Assembly: GCA_934590165.1 (NCBI GenBank)
Contig: CAKTOO010000009.1
Span: forward strand, 1 to 64,000
Direction: 5' to 3'
DNA: 64,000 bases
Origin: an uncultured Dysosmobacter sp.
GTDB lineage: Bacteria > Bacillota > Clostridia > Oscillospirales > Oscillospiraceae
A program made the position numbers and the translations under genes. Position 1 is the stretch's first letter; the number at the start of each line of letters is the position of its first letter. The notes beneath the pieces were generated by a model, which saw only the letters and a list, made by a program, of their open reading frames with translations, was not told where the DNA came from and did not search any database. Shown here piece after piece: positions 19,900 through 26,953 of this stretch.

Positions 19900-19930
19900 A
19901 CAACCAGGGTACATATTGTACCCTGGTTGT
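19900..19930. repeat. Perfect 13-bp inverted repeat at island right end
   Basis: ACAACCAGGGTAC at 19900-19912 and GTACCCTGGTTGT at 19918-19930 flank a 5-nt loop. It has no U-tract, so it is more like a protein-binding or element-end structure than a terminator. Confidence 0.75.
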
Positions 19931-19958
19931 GCAGTTGATAGGAATTGGCCAATACAAA

Positions 19959-20129
19959 GAGTGATGTATATTAGGGACAATTTGGGGCTTATTTTTCTCA
20001 AAAATGGATAATAAATCCTGTTTTGTTGATTTTTGCCTTGCTATTAATCGCCATTTACCGGGATATACTGCTGAAAAATGTAATAAAATATCAAGTTAAA
20101 AAAGTTTTTGTCCCTTATTGACATCACTC
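19959..20129. repeat. 22-nt imperfect inverted repeats bounding the island right end
   Basis: The 22 nt at 19959-19980 and the reverse complement of 20108-20129 agree at 19 of 22 positions; both begin GAGTGATGT and end AGGGACAA. The arms are 127 nt apart and the outer one stops exactly where the displaced spoIVB tail begins at 20130. The enclosed stretch is AT-rich with no coding frame. It may be the subterminal region of the element or a small non-autonomous element. Confidence 0.7.
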
Positions 20130-20252
20130 ATGTCGGGTTCCCCCATTTTGCAAAACGGCAAATTTGTGGGCGCGGTGACCCATGTGCTGCTGAACGACCC
20201 AACCAAAGGATATGGAATTTTCCTCGAAACTATGCTGAAAGCGGCGAATTGA
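20130..20252 (+). pseudogene. Displaced 3' fragment of spoIVB
   Basis: Forty codons and a TGA encode [20 protein letters not shown] and continue to KAAN. This is the catalytic-serine motif and C-terminus of SpoIVB, with 27 of 33 aligned residues identical to the intact gene's tail. No ribosome binding site precedes it and the N-terminal 85 percent is missing. Its codons (GTGCTGCTGAACGAC) are GC-rich like the host, and a host-style terminator follows, so this is most likely the original chromosomal end left behind by island insertion. Confidence 0.88.
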
Positions 20253-20264
20253 TCGTTCACATGC

Positions 20265-20293
20265 AAAGCGGCTGTCCAATGGACGGCCGCTTT
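20265..20293 (+). terminator. Hairpin after the displaced spoIVB tail
   Basis: AAAGCGGCTGTCC at 20265-20277 pairs with GGACGGCCGCTTT at 20281-20293 through a 3-nt loop, with one G-U pair. The T-run is short. It is probably the original spoIVB terminator. Confidence 0.7.
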
Positions 20294-20458
20294 ACATACC
20301 GCAATGATGGACGGAGCATACAACAAGCGAGACAAAGAAAACTCTATGCGCAATCGTTCACGCAAAAATTACAAATATTTTTTTAAAATTTTCCGTTAAA
20401 TATAAATATAAATAAAATAAAAATATTAAATAATTGACATGTAAAAATTTTATAAAAA

Positions 20459-20500
20459 GCAAACGTTTGCATTGATTTTAAGAAAAGAGTGGAGTATACT
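20459..20500 (+). promoter_or_regulatory. Promoter and LacI/CcpA-like operator of the antiporter gene
   Basis: TTGATT at 20472-20477 and TATACT at 20495-20500 are spaced 17 nt. Immediately upstream is a perfect 12-bp palindrome, GCAAACGTTTGC at 20459-20470. It fits the cre/LacI-family pattern around a central CG with one mismatch. The preceding 20294-20458 is extremely AT-rich and non-coding. Confidence 0.7.
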
Positions 20501-20538
20501 GAGGAAGCCAAAATTTGAAGAAGAGGAAGTTGTGCGCC

Positions 20539-21834
20539 ATGTCTACGCTTTTGTCTGTTTCCATTGCCATGCTGGCGGGACTGCTGATGACCCGGGTGTT
20601 CAACCTGTGGAAACTGCCGGATGTCACCGCTTACCTGGTGGCCGGTGTGCTGATCGGGCCCTACTTTCTGGGGTCCATGCACATGGAAGGACTGGGTTTT
20701 GTCTCCAGTCAGGCAGTGGGCAGTTTGGGTCTGGTCTCGGAAGTGGCCCTTGGCTTCATCGCCTTTTCCATCGGCAATGAATTTCGCTTGCAGGACCTGA
20801 AGGCCACCGGCAGGCAGGCGGCAGTCATCGGCATCTTCCAGGCGCTGACGGCCACCGCACTGGTGGACCTTGCCCTGCTGGCGGTCCATTTCCTGATGCC
20901 GGAGAAGCTGTCCCTGGCCCAGGTGCTCACCTTGGGTGCCATTGCCACGGCCACCGCTCCCGCCGCCACCCTGATGGTGGTGCGCCAGTACAAAGCCAAG
21001 GGACCTCTCACCACGCTGCTGCTGCCCATCGTGGCCCTGGATGACGCGGTGGGCCTGGTGGTGTTCGCGGTATCCTTCGGCATTGCCAAGACCCTGGTCA
21101 GCAATGCAGTGGACCTGGTGTCCATCCTGGTGAATCCGTTGGTGGAGATCGTGGGGTCCCTGGTGCTGGGCGCTGTCATGGGCTGGCTGCTGACGCAGCT
21201 GGAAAAGCTGTTCCACTCCAATACCAACCGCCTGAACATGACCATCGCCTTCGTGTTTCTCACGGTCTCCCTGTCCATGCTGGAATTCCGCCTGGGTCCC
21301 GTCACCGTGGGCTTTTCCTCTTTGCTGGTGTGCATGATGCTGGGGACGGTGTTCTGCAATCTCTGCCCCTTGTCCGGCGACCTGATGGAAGCGGCGGACA
21401 AATGGACCTCGCCGCTGTTTGCCCTGTTCTTTGTCATCAGCGGCGCGGAGCTGGAGCTGGATGTGTTCACCGATTGGGCCATCGTCTGTGCCGGTGTGGT
21501 ATACATTCTCTTTCGCTCCGCCGGAAAATACCTGGGCGCTTATGCCAGCGCCAAATGGATGAAGTGCGCTCCGGAGGTCTGCAAATATCTGGGCATCACC
21601 TTGCTGCCCCAGGCAGGCGTGTCCTTGGGCATGTGCGCCACGGCCATGCAGTTGGGAGAGCAGGGGAGCCTCATCCGCAATATCACCCTGTTTTCCGTGC
21701 TGGTCTATGAGATGGTGGGCCCTTTGCTGACTCGCCAGGCCCTGACCGCGGCCGGAGACATCAAGCCCATATCCGAGGAGGTCCGCAACCGCCGGCAGAC
21801 CAAGCTGGAGTTGGCAAAGAAAAACGGGAAATAA
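20539..21834 (+). CDS. CPA2-family cation:proton antiporter
   Basis: A 431-residue integral membrane protein with about 12 hydrophobic helices and the Na/H exchanger fold of the CPA2 (KefB/GerN/NapA-like) family. ATATAPAATLMVVRQYKAKGPLT contains the unwound TM4-type crossover, and PIVALDDAVGLVVF carries the paired Asp-Asp of the ion-binding site. There is no C-terminal TrkA-N domain. It therefore probably exchanges Na or K for protons without nucleotide gating; substrate cannot be read from sequence. The ATG has AAGAGGAAG upstream. It lies between the displaced spoIVB tail and spo0A, with its own regulated promoter. GerN-like germination antiporters belong to the same family. Confidence 0.88.
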   Translation: MSTLLSVSIAMLAGLLMTRVFNLWKLPDVTAYLVAGVLIGPYFLGSMHMEGLGFVSSQAVGSLGLVSEVALGFIAFSIGNEFRLQDLKATGRQAAVIGIFQALTATALVDLALLAVHFLMPEKLSLAQVLTLGAIATATAPAATLMVVRQYKAKGPLTTLLLPIVALDDAVGLVVFAVSFGIAKTLVSNAVDLVSILVNPLVEIVGSLVLGAVMGWLLTQLEKLFHSNTNRLNMTIAFVFLTVSLSMLEFRLGPVTVGFSSLLVCMMLGTVFCNLCPLSGDLMEAADKWTSPLFALFFVISGAELELDVFTDWAIVCAGVVYILFRSAGKYLGAYASAKWMKCAPEVCKYLGITLLPQAGVSLGMCATAMQLGEQGSLIRNITLFSVLVYEMVGPLLTRQALTAAGDIKPISEEVRNRRQTKLELAKKNGK

Positions 21835-21866
21835 AAACCGTGCCCCACTCGCGGCGAGTGGGGCAC
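21831..21866 (-). terminator. Terminator of the NUDIX gene
   Basis: A 12-bp stem GTGCCCCACTCG/CGAGTGGGGCAC (21840-21851, 21855-21866) is followed on the minus strand by GGTTTTTAT. The antiporter gene converges on it. Confidence 0.8.
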
Positions 21867-21871
21867 ACTGC

Positions 21872-22432
21872 TTAATATGCGGCTAGCTTTTCGTTGAGCT
21901 TGCGGTAGACCCGCTGGCGGAACCAGGGTTCGCTGGAGGCCTCCACAGCACCCTCCGGCGTAAACCAGCCCACCCGGCTGTTCTCGTCCGGTTTGCAGCG
22001 GACGGCCTCCGCCGGGTCCGCTTCCACCAGAAAGGTGACGTTCAGATGCAGGTGGGAGGATACGTATTTTCCGTGTTTCTCATGGCCGTCCACGGTGAGG
22101 ATCTCCAAAGAGTAAATATCCGGCGACACCGCCCGGACCTTTGTCAGGCCGCTTTCCTCCCGGACCTCCCGCAGAGCCACTGCAAGCAGGTCGTGGTCCC
22201 CGTCGGCATGGCCGCCCAGCCAGGCCCAGGAGTCATATAAATTGTGATATGCCATCAGCACCTGCCGCCGGTCCGGGCTTACCACCCAGGCGGAGGCCGT
22301 CAGGTGGGCGGCACAGTTGTGGCGGGTGTACAGCTCCTCTCCGCTTTGCAGCCGCCGCAAAAGCTCCTTCCGGTCCTGTGCCTCCTGCTCGTTCCAGGGC
22401 CGGTAGACTGTGATCTGTTCCAAAAGCTCCAT
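21872..22432 (-). CDS. NUDIX hydrolase
   Basis: A 186-residue NUDIX protein. The NUDIX box reads GHADGDHDLLAVALREVREE followed by SGL; the REVxEExGL half is intact but the first conserved Glu (seventh box position) is His. This may change metal ligation or just mark a subfamily. A leading HLTASAWVVSPDRRQVLM strand fits an ADP-ribose or nucleotide pyrophosphohydrolase fold. AAAGGAGGCGG precedes the ATG. The substrate is unknown; housekeeping clearance of nucleotide derivatives is the likeliest role. Confidence 0.88.
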   Translation of the reverse strand: MELLEQITVYRPWNEQEAQDRKELLRRLQSGEELYTRHNCAAHLTASAWVVSPDRRQVLMAYHNLYDSWAWLGGHADGDHDLLAVALREVREESGLTKVRAVSPDIYSLEILTVDGHEKHGKYVSSHLHLNVTFLVEADPAEAVRCKPDENSRVGWFTPEGAVEASSEPWFRQRVYRKLNEKLAAY

Positions 22433-22515
22433 GGTCCCGCCTCCTTTGCTTTATCATAGCACAGGGCGACAAATAAGGGAAGTGGCAGCGCCAAAATCCT
22501 TGAACACCAGATGTC

Positions 22516-22599
22516 TGTTGAATTTTTTTGAAAAAAACGGTCGAATGATTTTTGGAATTTATTTACAGTTTGCGGTTGCAAAAGCTGTCCAATTATGAT
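22516..22599 (+). promoter_or_regulatory. spo0A promoter region with 0A-box-like motifs
   Basis: TTGCGG at 22570-22575 and TATGAT at 22594-22599 (18-nt spacing) form a likely sigma-A promoter, 118 nt before spo0A. Upstream, TGTTGAA (22516-22522) and GGTCGAA (22539-22545) each differ by one base from the Spo0A box TGNCGAA and could mediate autoregulation. The 22433-22717 gap has no coding frame. Confidence 0.5.
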
Positions 22600-22717
22600 A
22601 ATTTATAGAAAACGTGATTTGAAGCTTCATGAATCCGTCGCAAAGAGGGAAGTGGGTATTTTCCAGACGCTGCCCGGCTTTCCCAGGACCAAAAAACTGA
22701 AAAAGGACAGGGAAAAC

Positions 22718-23482
22718 ATGGATACCAGGAAAACTGTATTGCTGGCAGATGCCAACGAAGAATTCCGCGGGATGCTGCGGGAGATCATAGACCAGACAGA
22801 GGAATTCACCGTGGTGGGTTCCACAGGGGATGGGGCGGAAGCTTTGCAGTTGATTGAACAGCGGCAGCCGGATTTGGTTTTGATGGATGTGGTGCTGCCG
22901 GGACTGGACGGCTTTGGTGTGATGAAGCGCATGGACCTGCAGGCGGAAAAGGCGCCCCGGGTCATACTGCTCTCGGCATTTTGCAACGAGCAGGTGGCGG
23001 CGGAGGCGGTGAGCCTGGGCGCCAGCTATTTCTTCCCCAAGCCCTGTGACACGCAGACCCTGCTGGACCGGATGCACACAGTGCTCCAACAGCCGGAGGG
23101 GGAAGCGGAGCCAGCCGCACCGGACATGAAAAACCGGGTGACCGCTGTCATCCATGAGATCGGTGTTCCCGCCCATATCAAGGGCTACCAGTATCTGCGG
23201 GAGGCCATCCTCATTGCCGTGGACGATATGGATGTCATCAACGCCGTTACTAAGGTGCTGTACCCGGAGGTGGCCAAGCGCTTCGGCACCACCCCCTCCC
23301 GGGTAGAGAGGGCCATCCGCCACGCCATTGAGGTGGCCTGGGACCGGGGTGACCTGGAGACGCTGCAAAAGTACTTTGGCTACACGGTGTCCAACGCCAA
23401 GGGCAAGCCCACCAACTCGGAGTTCATCGCCATGATCGCCGACCGGCTGGTGCTGGAGCAGAAGCGCCCCCGCCACGCTTGA
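22718..23482 (+). CDS. spo0A: Sporulation master regulator Spo0A
   Basis: A 254-residue response regulator. The receiver domain (1-125) has the acidic pocket near ADANEE, phospho-acceptor Asp57 in VLMDVVLPG and Lys in FPKPCD. The Spo0A-specific effector domain shows [20 protein letters not shown], and the recognition helix region [17 protein letters not shown] is almost invariant in the family. Phosphorylated Spo0A dimers bind 0A boxes to start sporulation. The start is taken at ATG 22718, giving standard length; upstream in-frame codons from 22595 lie in the promoter. spo0A usually follows spoIVB directly; here the island, the antiporter and the NUDIX gene intervene. Confidence 0.97.
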   Translation: MDTRKTVLLADANEEFRGMLREIIDQTEEFTVVGSTGDGAEALQLIEQRQPDLVLMDVVLPGLDGFGVMKRMDLQAEKAPRVILLSAFCNEQVAAEAVSLGASYFFPKPCDTQTLLDRMHTVLQQPEGEAEPAAPDMKNRVTAVIHEIGVPAHIKGYQYLREAILIAVDDMDVINAVTKVLYPEVAKRFGTTPSRVERAIRHAIEVAWDRGDLETLQKYFGYTVSNAKGKPTNSEFIAMIADRLVLEQKRPRHA

Positions 23483-23490
23483 ATCCGCGA

Positions 23491-23517
23491 AAAAGGAGAG
23501 GCAATGCCTCTCCTTTT
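23491..23517. terminator. Bidirectional terminator between spo0A and the DUF2812 gene
   Basis: AAAAGGAGAGGC (23491-23502) pairs with GCCTCTCCTTTT (23506-23517) across a 3-nt loop. A and T runs allow termination from both sides. Confidence 0.88.
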
Positions 23518-23522
23518 TGCTG

Positions 23523-24908
23523 TTACGCTGTTTTTAGAATTTCTCCCGCCAGGGCCATCTGAGCCACTGTGGGAGCCTCGTCAAAGCGAATTTCCACGAT
23601 GCGCTCCGGCCAGCAGAGGAGATAGCGTTCAGAGGGGGAGTCCGGGTAGCGGTACAACTGATAGGCCTCCGCCGCTCCCCAGGGAGCGGCGTCAATGGGC
23701 CGGTAAGTACTGCGGTACTCCACCGGATCGTTGAACCAGTACCGCTCCAGCATGCTTTTCTTGCAGATGCCGTACAAAAACGGCGCCTTGACCTCCACGA
23801 TATCGTATTCCAGGTCGGGCTCTTCCAGGGCGTCCATCCGGGGCCGCTGGGTGTATTCCCGGAAGGATACCAGCACAGTCTCGGAGATCCGGGCCTCTGT
23901 GGACCAGCGGGTGTAGTCCGTGCCCGTCAGCGCCTCTACCCGCAGGGGAATGTCATCCTGATAGACCTCCCAGGTCATGCCCCGATATTCGTAGGTCTCC
24001 ACCAGCCTGCGGTCCTCCAGACAGCCGGAGCGGACGCCCCGGAAGTTCAGAGTTATCATCCCGCCCGCCAGTGCTGCTGTCAGCACCGCACTCATGATGA
24101 CTGTTACCGCCCGGGTGACGGCCCGGGGGGCCCTCATGCCCTTGAGGGCGGATTTGGCGGTATTGGTCAGCAGCAGGATGATGGCAAAGGCCGCCAGCCA
24201 GAACAGCGTGGCAAACAGTGTGGTCCGGGCATTCCCTAAAAACGCGGAGAGGAAAAAGAGAAGGACGATGACTACCAGCAGCAGACTGAGCCGCCGGTGG
24301 GTGCGGATGGGCAGAAATTCCCCGGTGGCCTCCGACAGCGCTTTGGCCCTCCTGTGCCAGCGGAAATAAAACAGGAGCTCGTACAGTTCGATCCCCAGGA
24401 ACAGCAACCAGGTGGGCAGGGCGTACAGGGAGGAGGGCGTGGAGAGAAAGTCCACCGGGTCTTCCCAAAACCGCCACAGCTGGAAGCACACCTGGAAAAG
24501 GCCCAGGGCCACCATGGCTGCCATCCCCTGTAGGGAGGAACGCTTCATGGCACGATGGACCGTGTCCACCTGTGTGCGGGCGTCGGTCTCTAAAGGGACC
24601 GGGTCCTGGGCCGCCGTGTAAAAGATCTGCATCTGCCCCCACCGGGCCGCCAGGTGCCACCCGGCGGATTCGCAGTAATCCTCATAGGTCTGCTGGCCCT
24701 CCGTGGGGCCGGGGTCAAATTCGGAGGCGGCGGGGAAGTAAGTGACGGCGAAGCGGAGCGTCTGCGGTTCAACGCGGCGGTAGCGCCAGAGATAGGTCCC
24801 CGGCTGCTCCACCATCCAGCCCTTGGCGGCCATTTTTTCCAGGTGGGCCTGGATGCCGGTGTGGTCAAAAAAGGCAAAGACCTCCAAGCGGCGTTTCGTG
24901 TCTTTCAT
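23523..24908 (-). CDS. DUF2812 domain membrane protein
   Basis: A 461-residue protein. The N-terminus (LEVFAFFDHTGIQAHLEKMAAKGWMVEQ, then RYRRVEPQTLRFAVTYFP) is a clear DUF2812 domain. Five or so transmembrane helices follow between about residues 130 and 290, then a soluble C-terminal half rich in Tyr and Arg. DUF2812 proteins are typically encoded directly after a PadR regulator, as here, where the ATG overlaps the padR stop by 4 nt. Function is unknown; an envelope-stress or signalling role has been guessed from context in the family but cannot be shown here. Confidence 0.85.
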   Translation of the reverse strand: MKDTKRRLEVFAFFDHTGIQAHLEKMAAKGWMVEQPGTYLWRYRRVEPQTLRFAVTYFPAASEFDPGPTEGQQTYEDYCESAGWHLAARWGQMQIFYTAAQDPVPLETDARTQVDTVHRAMKRSSLQGMAAMVALGLFQVCFQLWRFWEDPVDFLSTPSSLYALPTWLLFLGIELYELLFYFRWHRRAKALSEATGEFLPIRTHRRLSLLLVVIVLLFFLSAFLGNARTTLFATLFWLAAFAIILLLTNTAKSALKGMRAPRAVTRAVTVIMSAVLTAALAGGMITLNFRGVRSGCLEDRRLVETYEYRGMTWEVYQDDIPLRVEALTGTDYTRWSTEARISETVLVSFREYTQRPRMDALEEPDLEYDIVEVKAPFLYGICKKSMLERYWFNDPVEYRSTYRPIDAAPWGAAEAYQLYRYPDSPSERYLLCWPERIVEIRFDEAPTVAQMALAGEILKTA

Positions 24909-25225
24909 GTGCCGGCACCTCCTGTCAGTGTCTCATAGTCCGCCGCCAGCGTCTTCAGGCGGCGGTATTCTTCCTCCAAAGCGGTCTGCCCCACCTGGGT
25001 GATGAGGTAGCTGCGTCTGCGGCCCTCCACCTTCGTCTCCGCAATATAGCCCGCCTGCACAAAGCTCTCCAGCAGGTTGTAAAGGGTCCCTGGGCCTACC
25101 GCCACCCGGCCTTGGGTCAGCTCTGCCACATGGGTCATGATGTCCGCGCCGCACTGCTCCTGCCGCAGGCACAGCAGAATATAAAACATCTGCTCCGTCA
25201 GGGTCTGGAATTTTTCCCGGGCCAT
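24905..25225 (-). CDS. PadR-family transcriptional regulator
   Basis: A 106-residue winged-helix repressor: LTEQMFYILLCLRQEQCGADIMTHVAELTQGRVAVGPGTLYNLLESFVQAGYI is the PadR signature, with the GTLY recognition turn. A C-terminal helix for dimerisation follows. GGAGGTGGTGCC lies before the ATG. It forms an operon with the DUF2812 gene and almost certainly represses its own promoter, whose spacer and leader carry two identical 14-bp repeats. Confidence 0.93.
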   Translation of the reverse strand: MAREKFQTLTEQMFYILLCLRQEQCGADIMTHVAELTQGRVAVGPGTLYNLLESFVQAGYIAETKVEGRRRSYLITQVGQTALEEEYRRLKTLAADYETLTGGAGT

Positions 25226-25237
25226 GGCACCACCTCC

Positions 25238-25294
25238 AATATCGAATATCGCTATTTACAGCTCCAGTATAATATCGAATATCGATGATGTCAA
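25238..25294 (-). promoter_or_regulatory. padR promoter with duplicated operator
   Basis: On the minus strand TTGACA (25289-25294) and TATACT (25266-25271) are exactly 17 nt apart. The 14-mer AATATCGAATATCG occurs at 25271-25284, inside the spacer, and again at 25238-25251, between -10 and start codon. The copies are 33 bp apart, about three helical turns. This is a strong candidate for an autoregulated PadR operator. Confidence 0.85.
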
Positions 25295-25379
25295 GAGAGC
25301 AAGGAGAAATACTTGCCTTTTCCCCGGGAACATGCTATCCTGTATTTATCCAGTAAAGAAAAAGAGGAGAAACAGGGAT

Positions 25380-25640
25380 ATGAAGTATTCTTTTCGCCCC
25401 CAGGGCGTCTGTGCCCGGGAAATGCAGGTGGATGTGAACGACCAGGGCATCATTGAGAACCTGGCGGTCGTGGGCGGCTGCAACGGCAATCTGCAGGGCA
25501 TCGGCGCTCTGGTGAAGGGAATGCCCGCCCAGGAGGCCATCACCCGCCTGAAGGGCATCCGCTGCGGCGGCAAGCCCACCTCCTGCCCGGACCAGCTGGC
25601 TCAGGGCCTGGAAAAGATCCTGACGGAAAGCGGCAAGTGA
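25380..25640 (+). CDS. TSCPD domain protein
   Basis: An 86-residue protein that is essentially one TSCPD domain: KYSFRPQGVCAREM, then GCNGNLQGIGALVKGM, then GIRCGGKPTSCPDQLAQGL. The domain is found alone in many Firmicutes and at the C-terminus of class II ribonucleotide reductases, with conserved Cys residues suggesting metal or redox chemistry. The ATG at 25380 after GAGGAGAAACAGGG gives the standard length; longer upstream frames run through the padR operator. Monocistronic, with its own terminator. Confidence 0.9.
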   Translation: MKYSFRPQGVCAREMQVDVNDQGIIENLAVVGGCNGNLQGIGALVKGMPAQEAITRLKGIRCGGKPTSCPDQLAQGLEKILTESGK

Positions 25641-25648
25641 TCAGCCTG

Positions 25649-25680
25649 AAAAGGACCTGTCGGTGGACAGGTCCTTTTTG
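25649..25680 (+). terminator. Terminator after the TSCPD gene
   Basis: AAAGGACCTGTC pairs with GACAGGTCCTTT around GGTG, followed by TT. Confidence 0.88.
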
Positions 25681-25785
25681 CGCTTTGGTACACCTTGGAA
25701 TAAAGTTTACAAAGACCCGGTGGACAATGCCCTGAAAAAATGATATATTAAAAGCCGCTGTTAAAATCCCGGAGGAGAAAATGAT

Positions 25786-26937
25786 ATGAAGATCGTTCTG
25801 GTCATCGATCAATTCGATGACGCCAATAATGGCACCACCATCAGCGCCCGGCGGTTTGCCATGGCTCTGAAAGAGCATGGCAACGAGGTGCGGGTCATCG
25901 CCATCGGCAAAAACGCGGATTATAAGTACGCTGTCCGCCAAATGAAGTTTCCTCCGGTGGTGGAGCATCTCATCACCAGCCAGGGAATGCGCCTGGCCAT
26001 TCCCAATAAACACGTATTTGAAAAGGCGGCGGCCTGGGCGGATGTGGTGCATTTCATGATGCCCTCCCCCCTGGCCATCACGGGATTGCGGCATGTGGAG
26101 AAGCTGGGCATCCCCCATACGGCGGCGTTCCATTGCCAGCCGGAGAACATCACCTTCACTCTGCACATGGGCAATAACCGCCGGGTGAACGACTTTGTGT
26201 ATGACAAGTTCCGGGATACCTTCTTCAACCGCTTCACCCACATCCACTGCCCCAGCAATATGATCGCAAACCAGCTCCGCCAGCATGGCTACACCGCCCA
26301 GCTCCATGTGATCTCCAACGGCATCAGCCCCCAGTACGTTTACGGCAAACGGCCCAAGGAGGACTGGATGGAGGGCTTTTTCAATGTGCTCATGGTGGGC
26401 CGTTACGCCGGAGAAAAGCGGCAGGATGTGCTCATCGACGCCTGCGCCAAATCCCGCCACGCGAACCGCATCCAGGTCATCCTGGCCGGCAAGGGGCCTC
26501 TGGAGAAAAAGTACCGGAAGCTGGCGGAAAAACTGCCCAACCCCATTGTCATGAGCTTTTACGAGCCGGACCGTCTGCTGGAGATCCTACATATGGCGGA
26601 TTTGTACGTCCACACCTCCGACGCGGAGATCGAGGCTATGAGCTGTATGGAGGCCTTTGCCTGCGGCCTGGTGCCCGTCATCGCCGACTCCCCCCGCTCT
26701 GCCACGCCCCAGTTCGCCCTGGATGAGCGGAGCCTGTTCCCGGCGGGGGACAGTGACGCCCTGGCCCAGCGCATCGACTGGTGGATCGAGCATCCGGAGG
26801 AGCGGAAGGACATGGAGCTGCGCTACGCCGAGCACGCCAAGCAGTACGCCCTGGAAAAGTCCATCGAGCAGACAGAGGAGATGTTCCGCATGGCCATCGA
26901 GGAGCAGAAAGCGGCCAAAGAGAGCCTCCACAAGTGA
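25786..26937 (+). CDS. GT4-family glycosyltransferase
   Basis: A 383-residue GT-B enzyme. The N-terminal domain starts MKIVLVIDQFDDANNGTTIS. The C-terminal nucleotide-sugar domain contains NVLMVGRYAGEKRQDVLIDA and the EX7E-like EIEAMSCMEAFACGLVPV. It resembles diacylglycerol glucosyl/galactosyl-transferases and mannosyltransferases of Gram-positives, so glycolipid or lipoteichoic-anchor synthesis is possible. Acceptor and donor cannot be fixed by eye. GGAGGAG precedes the ATG. No co-transcribed partner is obvious. Confidence 0.88.
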   Translation: MKIVLVIDQFDDANNGTTISARRFAMALKEHGNEVRVIAIGKNADYKYAVRQMKFPPVVEHLITSQGMRLAIPNKHVFEKAAAWADVVHFMMPSPLAITGLRHVEKLGIPHTAAFHCQPENITFTLHMGNNRRVNDFVYDKFRDTFFNRFTHIHCPSNMIANQLRQHGYTAQLHVISNGISPQYVYGKRPKEDWMEGFFNVLMVGRYAGEKRQDVLIDACAKSRHANRIQVILAGKGPLEKKYRKLAEKLPNPIVMSFYEPDRLLEILHMADLYVHTSDAEIEAMSCMEAFACGLVPVIADSPRSATPQFALDERSLFPAGDSDALAQRIDWWIEHPEERKDMELRYAEHAKQYALEKSIEQTEEMFRMAIEEQKAAKESLHK

Positions 26938-26953
26938 ATTTCCGACAAAGCCA

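Larger units (their letters stand above)
12751..20129. mobile_element. Candidate genomic island inserted in the 3' end of spoIVB
   Basis: The segment from the GMSGSP codons of spoIVB to the displaced spoIVB tail is markedly more AT-rich than its flanks. It holds accessory genes: a tandem Phd-like protein, RhuM and a SMEK/STAND protein. By hand count, 99 aligned nt of the two tails (12769-12867 against 20148-20246) share 81 identities and encode 27 of 33 identical residues. The downstream tail has host-like GC-rich codons and the upstream one does not. This is the pattern left when an element integrates into a gene end and carries a replacement end. No integrase or recombinase gene is visible, so mobility has probably been lost or supplied in trans. 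Confidence 0.7.

Noticed and set aside
19772..20129. Small toxin gene downstream of the STAND gene
   Set aside because: No frame with a plausible SD; the region is filled by inverted repeats.
12751..20252. tRNA or tmRNA gene as the island attachment site
   Set aside because: No tRNA-like cloverleaf or CCA-type end was seen at either junction; the duplicated sequence is coding.
21872..22432. NUDIX gene as part of the island
   Set aside because: Its codon use is GC-rich like the host and it lies beyond the displaced spoIVB tail.
22595..22717. Longer Spo0A starting at 22595
   Set aside because: That codon overlaps the -10 element; the ATG at 22718 gives the standard length.
25238..25284. Two 14-bp direct repeats as a CRISPR-like array
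   Set aside because: Only two short units, located on a promoter; they make sense as operators.
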